Below, piece by piece: positions 7,654 to 14,580 of a stretch of 23,297 nt of DNA. Positions within the stretch are counted from its first letter, which is position 1, and each line of letters begins with the position of its first letter. Below the pieces are notes generated by a model that ran no database searches, was not told the origin of the DNA, and saw only the letters and a program-made list of their open reading frames with translations. Where the stretch lies: NCBI GenBank assembly GCA_937900425.1, contig CALCDT010000037.1, positions 1-23,297 on the forward strand, given 5' to 3'. The translations under genes were made by a program, and so were the position numbers. Origin of the DNA: an uncultured Alphaproteobacteria bacterium (GTDB lineage: Bacteria > Pseudomonadota > Alphaproteobacteria > Rhizobiales > Pleomorphomonadaceae).

Positions 7654-7716
7654 TACTTTCATGAATGATAGGAAATTATCTTCGTCGTTGACTGGCTCGC
7701 CGGCCTCGTGAAAGTA
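7654..7716 (+). promoter_or_regulatory. Candidate promoter/operator for the isomerase-transporter genes
   Basis: This is an A/T-rich island in otherwise very GC-rich DNA, in the 139-base gap before the isomerase gene. Perfect 8-base inverted arms TACTTTCA (7654-7661) and TGAAAGTA (7709-7716) flank it. Inside are GATA-N6-TATC (7667-7680) and a possible sigma-70 promoter TTGACT (7688-7693), 17 bases, AAAGTA (7711-7716). The -35 element is good and the -10 element weak. The right arm of the repeat would overlap the -10, as expected for a repressor site. It does not match the ATGAGAGA palindrome upstream of the LacI-family gene. Confidence 0.45.
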
Positions 7717-7765
7717 GCCGGCGGAAAACATCCGGGAAAACCGGTAGGCGTCGAGGAGGAAACCG

Positions 7766-8584
7766 ATGCTGTCGTTCGCGCTCAACCACATGACCCTCGC
7801 CCGGGCGAGCTACCGCGACCTGCTCGAAACCGCCGCCGGACTCGGCTGCGTCGGGGTCGAGGTCCGCAACGACCTGCCCGGCCCGCTGTTCGACGGCCTT
7901 CCTCCCGAGGAGGCCGGGGCGATGGCGCGGGACAAGGGGCTGCGCATCCTCGCGCTCGCCGAGGTCAAGTGCTTCAACGACTGGAGCGAGGCCAAGGCGG
8001 AGGAGGCGCGGGCGCTGATCGCCGTGGCGAAGGCCGCCGGCGCCGAGGCCGTCAGTCTGATCCCGCGCAACGACGGCCGCGGCCTCGGCAACGGCGAACG
8101 CCAGGCCAACCTGCGCCTCGCCCTGCGCGAGCTGAAGCCGATGCTGGAGGAGGCCGGGCTCACGGGGCTGGTCGAGCCGCTCGGCTTCACGGCCTGCGCC
8201 CTGCGCTCCAAGGCCGAGGCGGTGGAAGTCGTCGAGGCGCTCGGAGCCGCCTCCGTCTTCAGGCTGGTCCACGACACCTTCCACCACCATCTCGCCGGCG
8301 GCGGGCCGCTGTTTCCCGAATACACCGGCATCGTCCACGTCTCCGGCGTCGTCGACCAGACGCTCTCGACCGCCGAGATGGCCGACGGGCACCGCATCCT
8401 GGTCGACGGCCGCGACCGGCTCGGCAACGTCGCCCAGATCGAGGCGCTGGCCGAGGCCGGCTGGAACGGACCGATCTCCTTCGAGGCCTTCGCCGCCGAG
8501 GTCCACGCCCTCGCCGATCCGGCGGCCGCCCTCGCCGAGAGCATCGCCTTCATCCGCGACCGGCAGAAGGCCGCGGCGGCCTGA
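7766..8584 (+). CDS. TIM-barrel sugar isomerase/epimerase, IolI/MocC-like
   Basis: A 272-residue cytoplasmic protein of the xylose-isomerase-like TIM-barrel family. It resembles inosose isomerase IolI: the N-terminus SFALNHMTL, the GVEVRNDL strand (30-37), LALAEVKCFNDW (62-73), a metal-ligand glutamate in LVEPLGF (Glu137), VHDTFHHH with Asp170 and His173, His191 in IVHVSG, and Glu240 in SFEAF. These match the four metal-ligand positions of the family. The ATG at 7766 is preceded by GAGGAGGAAACCG. In this neighbourhood it would isomerise a keto-inositol (inosose) or the keto product of a rhizopine. MocC of the S. meliloti rhizopine cluster is in the same superfamily. Hydroxypyruvate isomerase is the main alternative, but the context argues against it. 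Confidence 0.85.
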   Translation: MLSFALNHMTLARASYRDLLETAAGLGCVGVEVRNDLPGPLFDGLPPEEAGAMARDKGLRILALAEVKCFNDWSEAKAEEARALIAVAKAAGAEAVSLIPRNDGRGLGNGERQANLRLALRELKPMLEEAGLTGLVEPLGFTACALRSKAEAVEVVEALGAASVFRLVHDTFHHHLAGGGPLFPEYTGIVHVSGVVDQTLSTAEMADGHRILVDGRDRLGNVAQIEALAEAGWNGPISFEAFAAEVHALADPAAALAESIAFIRDRQKAAAA

Positions 8585-8615
8585 GGCGCCGCGGCGGCGA
8601 CATCTCCCGGCGGGC

Positions 8616-8632
8616 GCCGGCCTCGGGCCGGC
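8616..8632 (+). other. Intercistronic hairpin before the binding-protein gene
   Basis: Perfect GCCGGCC-TCG-GGCCGGC inverted repeat in the 178-base gap between the isomerase and binding-protein genes, with no T-tract. It may slow or partly end transcription, or protect RNA ends, or be a chance product of high GC. Confidence 0.35.
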
Positions 8633-8762
8633 CGCCTCGCCCGGACCCGTATCCGGACCGTTTCCCGAGGACCGCCGGAAGAGCCGCGGCCCGGAAGCGA
8701 TCCCGAGATTCCGGCACGTGAAGAACGAAGGTGCGCCGGACACCTCACCTGGGAGGAAACCG

Positions 8763-9707
8763 ATGAAGAAGCTTCTCATGACCGCCGCCGTCGCCTCGCT
8801 GATGACGACGAGCGCCATGGCCGAGACCGTCGGCGTCTCGATGGCGCTGTTCGACGACAACTTCCTGACCGTGCTGCGCAACGGCATGATCGAGCAGGCC
8901 AAGGGCATGGACGGCGTCACGCTGCAGGTCGAGGACGCCCAGAACGACGTCGCCAAGCAGCTCGACCAGATCAACAACTTCATCGCCTCCGGCGTCGACG
9001 CCATCATCGTCAACCCGGTCGACACCTCGGCCACCGAGGCGATGAGCGCCGCCGCCGCCGCCGCCAACGTGCCCCTCGTCTACGTCAACCGCCAGCCGAT
9101 CAACGTCGACAGCCTGCCCGACAACCAGGCCTTCGTCGCCTCCGACGAGCGCGAATCCGGCACCCTCGAGACCATCGAGGTCTGCGACATCTTCGCCCGC
9201 GAAGGCAAGAACCCGGCCCGGGTCTACGTGCTGATGGGCGAGCTCTCCAACCAGGCCGCCGTCCAGCGCACCGCCGACATCCACGACGTCATCGACGGCG
9301 GCAAATGCGCGGTGACGCTCGAGATCATCGCCGAGCAGACCGCCAACTGGAGCCGCGACCAGGCCCAGGACCTCATGACCAACTGGCTCTCGACCGGCGA
9401 GGCCTTCGACGGCGTCATCTCCAACAACGACGAGATGGCGATCGGCGCGATCCAGGCGATGAAGGCCGCCGGCAAGGACATGAAGGACGTGGTCGTCGCC
9501 GGCGTCGACGCCACCCAGGACGCCCTCGCCGCCATGGCGGCCGGCGATCTCGACGTGACGGTGTTCCAGGACGCCGCCGGCCAGGGCGCCGGCGCCCTCG
9601 ACGCGGCGCTGAAGCTCTCCAAGGGCGAGGCGGTCGAGCGCAAGGTCTACATCCCCTTCCAGCTCGTCACCCCGGCCAACATGGAAAACTACACCAAGAA
9701 GAACTGA
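8763..9707 (+). CDS. mocB: Periplasmic sugar-binding protein, rhizopine/inositol type (MocB-like)
   Basis: A 314-residue type I periplasmic binding protein. Residues 1-20 are a clear Sec signal peptide (MKKLL, hydrophobic core, cleavage after AMA). The mature protein starts ETVGVSMALFDDNFLTVLRN and contains VEDAQNDVAKQLDQINNFI, SGVDAIIVNPVDTSAT, NNDEMAIGAIQAMKAAG and AGVDATQDALAAM, all typical of ribose/inositol-class binding proteins. The combination strongly resembles proteins annotated as rhizopine-binding MocB. The ATG at 8763 has GGGAGGA 6 bases upstream; a GTG at 8718 in frame lacks this and would bury the signal peptide. It delivers substrate to the permease and ATPase encoded next. 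Binding myo- or scyllo-inositol instead of a rhizopine is a real alternative. Confidence 0.9.
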   Translation: MKKLLMTAAVASLMTTSAMAETVGVSMALFDDNFLTVLRNGMIEQAKGMDGVTLQVEDAQNDVAKQLDQINNFIASGVDAIIVNPVDTSATEAMSAAAAAANVPLVYVNRQPINVDSLPDNQAFVASDERESGTLETIEVCDIFAREGKNPARVYVLMGELSNQAAVQRTADIHDVIDGGKCAVTLEIIAEQTANWSRDQAQDLMTNWLSTGEAFDGVISNNDEMAIGAIQAMKAAGKDMKDVVVAGVDATQDALAAMAAGDLDVTVFQDAAGQGAGALDAALKLSKGEAVERKVYIPFQLVTPANMENYTKKN

Positions 9708-9718
9708 CCGCGGCATGG

Positions 9719-9746
9719 TCCGCCCGCCCGGCCCCGGCCGGGCGGA
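9719..9746 (+). other. Hairpin after the binding-protein gene
   Basis: Arms TCCGCCCG (9719-9726) and CGGGCGGA (9739-9746) pair perfectly, starting 12 bases after the stop codon; the 12-base interior is also GC-rich. Hairpins directly after binding-protein genes commonly raise their expression relative to the permease genes. No T-tract is present. Confidence 0.5.
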
Positions 9747-9887
9747 GCCGGACGTCCTTCGCGGCGGCGACCGGTGTCCTGCCGCGTCCCGGTGCCCGGG
9801 AGGCGGCGCAGGAAGAGGGGGGCGACCCCGCGCGCGGCGGCGATCCGCGGCGCGCCGGCGGCGAGGCTCCAGGGGGAGGCGAGACAC

Positions 9888-10958
9888 ATGACGGAGAGCA
9901 CCCACGGCATCGGCGGCCTGACCTTCGACGCCCGCAAGAGACACTGGCCCAACGAGATCAACGTCTTCGCGGCCCTCGTCCTCATCGTCGCGATCTTCGA
10001 GGCGCTCGGCTTCCTGATCATGGGCCAGAGCTTCCTGTTCGACAGCGCCGGGCGCTACGGCTCGATCTTCAACGAGGCCCGCGTCACCATCATCATCCTG
10101 CAGGTCTCGATCGTCGGCATCATCGCCATCGGCGTCACCCAGGTGATCATCTCCGGCGGCATCGACCTCTCCTCCGGCTCGGTCGTCGGCGCCACGGCGA
10201 TGATCGCCATGAGCTTCGCCCAGGTCGCCACCGTCAACGGCAATCCCAACCCGACCCTCGCCCTCGGCCCCTGGGCCCAGGACCTGCCGGTGCTGGTGCC
10301 GGTGCTGGTCGGCCTCGCCTGCGGCCTCGCCGCCGGCGTCGTCAACGGCTCGCTGGTCGCCTACACCGGCATTCCGCCCTTCATCGCCACCCTCGGCATG
10401 ATGGTGACGGCGCGCGGCGTCTCGAAATGGTGGACCGCCGGCCGTCCGATCTCCTTCCCGACCGACGGCTACAAGGCGATCGGCCAGGGCCTGATGCCGG
10501 TCGTCATCTTCATCGGCGTCGCGATCCTGTTCCACCTCCTGCTGAAATACACCCTCTACGGCAAGCACACCTACGCCATCGGCTCCAACGAGGCGGCGGC
10601 GCGGATGTCGGGCATCAACGTCAAGCGCCACAAGGTGCTGGTCTACACCATCGCCGGCGGTCTCGCCGGGCTCGCCGCCCTGGTGCTGTCGTCGAAGAAC
10701 CTCACCGCCCAGGCCGGCATGGGCGTCATGTACGAGCTCGACGCCATCGCCATGGCGGTGATCGGCGGTGTCTCGCTGAGCGGGGGGCGCGGCTCGGTGA
10801 TCGGCACGGTGATCGGCGCCCTGATCTTCGGCGTCATCATCTCCGGCTTCACCTTCCTGCGCCTCGACGCCTACTACCAGGAGATGGTCAAGGGCGCGAT
10901 CATCGTCGCCGCCGTGGTGCTCGACCAGTGGCGCCAGCGCACCGCGGCGATGCGCTGA
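9888..10958 (+). CDS. Sugar ABC transporter permease (ribose/inositol class)
   Basis: A 356-residue inner-membrane permease of the branched-chain/ribose (BPD_transp_2) family. Signature stretches are IGVTQVIISGGIDLSSGSVV (about 82-101), PPFIATLGMMVTARG, YAIGSNEAAARMSGINV and AVIGGVSLSGGRGSVIGTV, with about ten hydrophobic segments. The ATG at 9888 follows a near-perfect AGGGGGAGG ribosome-binding site; upstream in-frame codons would add a long Arg/Pro-rich tail unlike the family. It lies 180 bases after the binding-protein gene and 39 bases before the ATPase gene. As the only permease gene here, it should form a homodimeric channel. Fructose- and inositol-type importers share this architecture, so the substrate is assigned only through its neighbours. 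Confidence 0.93.
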   Translation: MTESTHGIGGLTFDARKRHWPNEINVFAALVLIVAIFEALGFLIMGQSFLFDSAGRYGSIFNEARVTIIILQVSIVGIIAIGVTQVIISGGIDLSSGSVVGATAMIAMSFAQVATVNGNPNPTLALGPWAQDLPVLVPVLVGLACGLAAGVVNGSLVAYTGIPPFIATLGMMVTARGVSKWWTAGRPISFPTDGYKAIGQGLMPVVIFIGVAILFHLLLKYTLYGKHTYAIGSNEAAARMSGINVKRHKVLVYTIAGGLAGLAALVLSSKNLTAQAGMGVMYELDAIAMAVIGGVSLSGGRGSVIGTVIGALIFGVIISGFTFLRLDAYYQEMVKGAIIVAAVVLDQWRQRTAAMR

Positions 10959-10997
10959 GACCCGGCACCTGCCAACGACAACGAAAGGGAGGAAGCC

Positions 10998-11774
10998 ATG
11001 GACCCGGACATCGTCCTGAAGACCGTCGGCCTCACCAAGCACTACGGCGGCGTCCACGCGCTCCAGGACGCCGACTTCGAGATCCGCCGCGGCGAGCACG
11101 TCGCGATCATGGGCGACAACGGCGCCGGCAAGTCGACCTTCGTGCGCCAGATCACGGCGGTGGAGCGGCGCACCCGCGGCACCATGTGGTTCGACGGCCG
11201 CGAGGTCGACTTCCAGGGCCCGCTGGAGGCCCGCGAGGCCGGCATCGAGACCGTGTTCCAGACGCTGGCGCTCTGCGACGATCTCAACGTGCCCGACAAC
11301 CTGTTCCTCGGCCGCGAGAAGATCCGCTTCAACCTCGGCCCCTTCTCGATCCTCGATTACAAGGGCATGCGCGAGGCGACGATGGAGGGGCTCAGGCGCA
11401 CTGCGGTGAAGATCCCCAACATCGGCCAGGCCATCCGCAACATGTCGGGCGGCCAGCGCCAGTGCGTCGCCATCGCCCGCACCGCGACCTTCCATTCCAA
11501 GCTGACGATCATGGACGAGCCGACCGCCGCGCTCGGCGTCCAGGAGACCGCCCAGGTCGAGAACATCGTGCGCACCCTCAAGGCGGCCGGCGAGTCGCTG
11601 ATCCTGATCAGCCACAACATGCGCCAGGTCATGGACCTCTGCGACCGCATCGTCGTCTTCCGCCGCGGCCGCATCGTCGCGGACCTCGCCAAGACCGAGA
11701 CCGACGGCCAGGACGTCGTCGCCTACATCACCGGCGCCAAGACCCAGCCGAAATTTCAGCAGAACGCCGCCTGA
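10998..11774 (+). CDS. Sugar ABC transporter ATP-binding protein, single-domain
   Basis: A 258-residue ATPase that powers the adjacent permease from the cytoplasmic side. It shows Walker A GDNGAGKS (39-46), a Q-loop at VFQTL (86-90), the signature MSGGQ (149-153), Walker B IMDEPTAALG (171-180) and the switch histidine in LISHN. It has one ATPase domain, whereas most ATPases of ribose-, galactose- and inositol-type importers have two fused copies of about 500 residues. It must therefore act as a homodimer, as in FrcA-type fructose importers. The ATG at 10998 has GGGAGGA about 6 bases upstream. The C-terminal tail (KTQPKFQQNAA) is short and polar. The family call is certain; the substrate is inferred. 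Confidence 0.95.
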   Translation: MDPDIVLKTVGLTKHYGGVHALQDADFEIRRGEHVAIMGDNGAGKSTFVRQITAVERRTRGTMWFDGREVDFQGPLEAREAGIETVFQTLALCDDLNVPDNLFLGREKIRFNLGPFSILDYKGMREATMEGLRRTAVKIPNIGQAIRNMSGGQRQCVAIARTATFHSKLTIMDEPTAALGVQETAQVENIVRTLKAAGESLILISHNMRQVMDLCDRIVVFRRGRIVADLAKTETDGQDVVAYITGAKTQPKFQQNAA

Positions 11775-11783
11775 TGCCAAGCT

Positions 11784-11806
11784 CCCGACGTCGCGACCCC
11801 GTCGGG
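11784..11806 (+). terminator. Possible weak terminator or stabilising hairpin after the ATPase gene
   Basis: CCCGACG (11784-11790) and CGTCGGG (11800-11806) form a 7-base stem 9 bases after the ATPase stop codon. Flanking AGCTC and GAGCT could extend it. There is no T-tract, so intrinsic termination would be inefficient. Confidence 0.4.
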
Positions 11807-11867
11807 CGTCAAGAGCTCAGGCAAGCCGGAACGGGCGTCGGCCGGTCAGGCCGCAACCCTCGGCAAG

Positions 11868-11979
11868 TTCCGGCCGGTCGGAAATTTCGAGGCGGATATG
11901 ACGGGCTGGGAGGCTGGCGCGCGGGGCCACCCGGCGCCTATACGCGGGACCAACGGATCACGACCGGCCGGGGCCGGTC
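11868..11979 (+). promoter_or_regulatory. Palindrome-rich leader before the inositol dehydrogenase gene
   Basis: The 228-base gap before the dehydrogenase gene contains TTCCG-N6-CGGAA (11868-11883), an overlapping perfect GAAATTTC palindrome (11881-11888) and a perfect GACCGGCC-GG-GGCCGGTC (11962-11979) ending 23 bases before the ATG. The gap is much longer than the others in this arm, so separate regulation of the dehydrogenase is plausible. I could not identify convincing -35 and -10 boxes. Confidence 0.4.
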
Positions 11980-12002
11980 TCTTGAAGAGGTGAGAGCACA
12001 TC

Positions 12003-13010
12003 ATGAAGGTGAAATTCGGCGTCCTCGGCGCGGGACGCATCGGCCAAGTTCACGCGCGGGCGGTGTCGAGCGTCGAAGGCGCCCGCCTCGTCGCCATCGC
12101 CGATCCGGTCGCCGCCGCCGCGCAAGCGGTGCGGGACGCCTACGGCTGCGACATCCGCACCATCGACGAGATCGCGGCGTCGGACGACGTCGACGCGGTG
12201 GTGATCTGCACCCCGACCGACACCCACGCCGACCTGATCGAGCGGTTCGTCCGGGCCGGCAAGGCGGTGTTCTGCGAGAAGCCGGTCGACCTCTCGCTCG
12301 CCCGGGTCAAGAGCTGCCTTTCCATCGTCGAGGCGGCCGGCGGCACGCTGATGGTCGGCTTCCAGCGCCGCTTCGACCCGGATTTCCAAGCCCTCAAGGC
12401 CGAGATCGACGCCGGCACCATCGGCACCGTCGAGATGGTGACGCTGACTTCGCGCGACCCCGGCCCGCCACCGATGGCCTATGTCGCCCGCTCCGGCGGC
12501 ATCTTCCGCGACATGACGATCCACGATTTCGACGTCGCCCGCTGGCTGCTCGGCGAGGAGGTCGAGACCGTGATCGCCGCCGCCTCCAACCTCGTCGATC
12601 CCGAGATCGGCGCCGCCGGCGACTTCGACAGCGTCAACGTCATCCTCGTCACCGGCTCCGGCCGGCAGTGCACCATCACCAACACCCGCCGCGCCGCCTA
12701 CGGCTACGACCAGCGCATCGAGGTCCACGGCTCGGCCGGCTCGGTCTCGGCCGGCAACCAGCACAGGGCAAACGTCGTCGTCGCCACCGGCGCCGGCTAC
12801 ACCCGCCCGCCGCTGCTCGATTTCTTCATGAGCCGCTACACCGCCGCCTACGCCGCCGAGATCGCCTCCTTCGTCGCCTCGGTTCAGGGCGGCACGCCGA
12901 CCGCCACCACCGGCCACGACGGCCTGATGGCGCTGGCGCTGGCCGAGGCGGCGCTCAAGTCCGTCGCCGAGGGCCGCGCCGTCGGCGTCGCCGAGGTGCT
13001 GGCGGACTGA
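12003..13010 (+). CDS. iolG: Inositol 2-dehydrogenase (Gfo/Idh/MocA family)
   Basis: A 335-residue NAD-dependent dehydrogenase that oxidises myo-inositol (or a related inositol/inosamine) to the 2-keto form in the cytoplasm. The Rossmann fold starts at once with GVLGAGRIGQVHA (6-18). CTPTDTHADLI (69-79) and the catalytic-lysine motif CEKP (Lys93) follow. The C-terminal domain has GGIFRDMTIHDFDVARWLLG (165-184), whose Asp170 and His174 correspond to the catalytic pair of inositol dehydrogenases. RRAAYGYDQRIEVHGSAG and GYTRPPLLDFFMSRY are characteristic of rhizobial IdhA/IolG. The ATG at 12003 follows GAGGTGAGAG. Rhizopine dehydrogenase MocA belongs to the same family, so the substrate could be an inosamine. 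The catalytic residues are all present. Confidence 0.92.
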   Translation: MKVKFGVLGAGRIGQVHARAVSSVEGARLVAIADPVAAAAQAVRDAYGCDIRTIDEIAASDDVDAVVICTPTDTHADLIERFVRAGKAVFCEKPVDLSLARVKSCLSIVEAAGGTLMVGFQRRFDPDFQALKAEIDAGTIGTVEMVTLTSRDPGPPPMAYVARSGGIFRDMTIHDFDVARWLLGEEVETVIAAASNLVDPEIGAAGDFDSVNVILVTGSGRQCTITNTRRAAYGYDQRIEVHGSAGSVSAGNQHRANVVVATGAGYTRPPLLDFFMSRYTAAYAAEIASFVASVQGGTPTATTGHDGLMALALAEAALKSVAEGRAVGVAEVLAD

Positions 13011-13135
13011 GACCGGGCCGGGAGAGCCTCGATCGGTCGACGCTTTCCGCGCGAAGGCGCGCCCCGACGGGCGTCCGCCGTTCGAGCCGGTGATGAGCCA
13101 CGGCGGCGGGGTGTCGGCGTGGCGAAAGGGTCCCG

Positions 13136-13167
13136 GTCGGGGAGGGGGCGCCGTCCCCCTCCTCGAC
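13136..13167 (+). terminator. Strong hairpin ending the right arm of the inositol/rhizopine island
   Basis: GTCGGGGAGGGGG (13136-13148) pairs with CCCCCTCCTCGAC (13155-13167) over 13 bases with one G-T wobble and a 6-base loop. It is 125 bases after the dehydrogenase stop and 91 bases before the next gene. No T-run follows, so it may depend on Rho or act as a 3'-end stabiliser. Confidence 0.55.
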
Positions 13168-13258
13168 ACCGGACGTTAACCCGTTTGCTTAAGCGGTCTT
13201 TCGACACTTCGGCGCTAGGCTCCGGTCCGACCCGAACCCGCCGCCGAAAGCCCGCCCG

Positions 13259-14401
13259 ATGACCGATGCCGCCCTGTCCATGGAGGCCGCCGCCCGTGTC
13301 GCGGACCCGGTGCCGCGCCGGGGCCGCGACCGCGTCGACCATGTCGAGTGGATGCGGGCGGTCGCCATCCTGCTCGTCGTCTGCGGCCACTGCTACGATC
13401 TCGCCGGCCTCGACCCGGCCGGCCTCGTCACCGGCGCCCCCGGCCTCACCGACGTCGTCCAGGCGATCGTGACCGGCGGCACCGCCGTCTTCGTCTTCAT
13501 CTCGGGCTTTCTCTATCGCCACGTCTTCTTCGGCCGCGACTTCGCCGGCTTCATGGCCGGCAAGGCCCGCGTCGTCGGCCTGCCCTATCTGACCCTCGGC
13601 ATCCCGATCGCGCTCTACGAGGTGTTGTCCGGCCACTACCGCTTCGAGCTGCTGCGGCTCGGCACCGTCGAGGGCGGCAATCTCTTCCTCGATCTCTCCG
13701 GCCTGCTGCTCACCGGCCGGATGATGACGGCCTACTGGTACATCCCCTTCGTCTTCCTGCTGTTCCTCGCCTCGCCGCTGGTCGACGCCTTCGTTCGCGC
13801 GAAGCGGGGGCCGCGTGCGGCCGTCTTCCTCGCCCTCGTCGCCCTCGCCTTCGTCGTCCACCGGCCCGAGTACAATCTCGACCCGGTCCACTCCTTCCTC
13901 TATTTCGCCCACGTCTATCTCGCCGGCGTCCTGTTCCGGGAGTATCACGAGCCGGCGATGGCCTGGCTGAGGCGCGCCCCGGTGATCGCGCTGCTCGCCG
14001 GCGCGGTCGTCGCCCTCGCGTTCGTCCAGGTCTTCGGCCTCGGCTACCGCGGCAACGTCGAGGTCGCCCGGCTCGGCGCGACGGCGCCGGTCGCCCTCGA
14101 CCTGATGATCCCGCAGAAGCTTCTCCTCGCACTGCTGCTCGCCGGCCTGCTCGCGCGGTGGGGCGGGATCGCGGCGAGGCTGCTGTCGCGGGTGGCGCAG
14201 ACCAGCTTCGGCGTCTTCTTCCTCCACGGCGTCGTCATCACCCTGTGGATGCGCCTGCCCGGGGCGCTGCGCCCGCTGTCGGGCGTGCCGCTGCTCGACC
14301 TCGCGCTCTACTCCGCCGCGGTCTTCGGCGCGAGCCACCTCGCCGCCACCCTCGTCGTCAGGGTCTTCGGCCGCCGCAGCCGCAGCCTGATCGGCTGCTG
14401 A
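13259..14401 (+). CDS. Membrane acyltransferase, acyltransferase-3 family
   Basis: A 380-residue polytopic inner-membrane protein of the acyltransferase-3 family, which transfers acyl groups (acetyl, succinyl and similar) to sugars of exported polysaccharides, glucans or lipids. The family signature is at the N-terminus: VDHVEWMRAVAILLVVCGH (26-44), ending in the conserved histidine (His44), then FVFISGFLYR. About ten hydrophobic helices follow, including AYWYIPFVFLLFLASPLVD and, near the end, SFGVFFLHGVVI. The ATG at 13259 has only a weak GAAAG upstream. It stands alone between the inositol/rhizopine island and the urea operon, with a 248-base gap before it and a 179-base gap after it. The acceptor molecule cannot be predicted. 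It may have no functional link to either neighbour. Confidence 0.88.
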   Translation: MTDAALSMEAAARVADPVPRRGRDRVDHVEWMRAVAILLVVCGHCYDLAGLDPAGLVTGAPGLTDVVQAIVTGGTAVFVFISGFLYRHVFFGRDFAGFMAGKARVVGLPYLTLGIPIALYEVLSGHYRFELLRLGTVEGGNLFLDLSGLLLTGRMMTAYWYIPFVFLLFLASPLVDAFVRAKRGPRAAVFLALVALAFVVHRPEYNLDPVHSFLYFAHVYLAGVLFREYHEPAMAWLRRAPVIALLAGAVVALAFVQVFGLGYRGNVEVARLGATAPVALDLMIPQKLLLALLLAGLLARWGGIAARLLSRVAQTSFGVFFLHGVVITLWMRLPGALRPLSGVPLLDLALYSAAVFGASHLAATLVVRVFGRRSRSLIGC

Positions 14402-14443
14402 TCCCCGCCCGGGCCGCGCCGGCGCCCCGGTCCCGGCCGGTTG

Positions 14444-14464
14444 CCGGCGCCTGTGCGGCGCCGG
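14444..14464 (+). terminator. Hairpin after the acyltransferase gene
   Basis: Perfect CCGGCGCC-TGTGC-GGCGCCGG, 43 bases after the acyltransferase stop. It lacks a T-tract; it could be a Rho-assisted terminator separating this gene from urtA. Confidence 0.45.
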
Positions 14465-14475
14465 GCCGGGCATCC

Positions 14476-14491
14476 TACGTCAATCGACGTA
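14476..14491. promoter_or_regulatory. Palindromic operator-like site upstream of urtA
   Basis: Perfect 6-4-6 palindrome TACGTC-AATC-GACGTA ending 89 bases before the urtA ATG, in a comparatively A/T-rich patch continuing into TATATG (14490-14495), a possible -10 element. No good -35 is seen at 17 bases, which would fit an activator-dependent promoter. I see no NtrC-type or sigma-54-type site. The binding protein is unknown. Confidence 0.5.
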
Positions 14492-14539
14492 TATGACGCA
14501 CCGCACACTCCGTCCGACACTCCCCCCGCGCGGCCCCCG

Positions 14540-14556
14540 TTTCGGGCCGCCCGAAA
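14540..14556 (+). promoter_or_regulatory. Leader hairpin before urtA
   Basis: Perfect TTTCGGG-CCG-CCCGAAA ending 24 bases before the urtA start and 11 bases before its GGGGAG ribosome-binding site. If transcribed, it would form a hairpin in the 5' leader that could affect RNA stability or ribosome access; it may instead be a DNA operator. Confidence 0.5.
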
Positions 14557-14580
14557 TTGAAAGACAGGGGAGCACAGTTC

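Noticed and set aside
8718..8762. An upstream GTG start for the MocB-like protein
   Set aside because: It would put 15 polar residues before a perfect signal peptide, while the ATG at 8763 has an ideal ribosome-binding site.
8745..13093. Very long overlapping open frames (over 1000 codons) on both strands across the transporter genes
   Set aside because: They run antisense to or out of frame with genes with clear family motifs and good ribosome-binding sites, and the translations are low-complexity.
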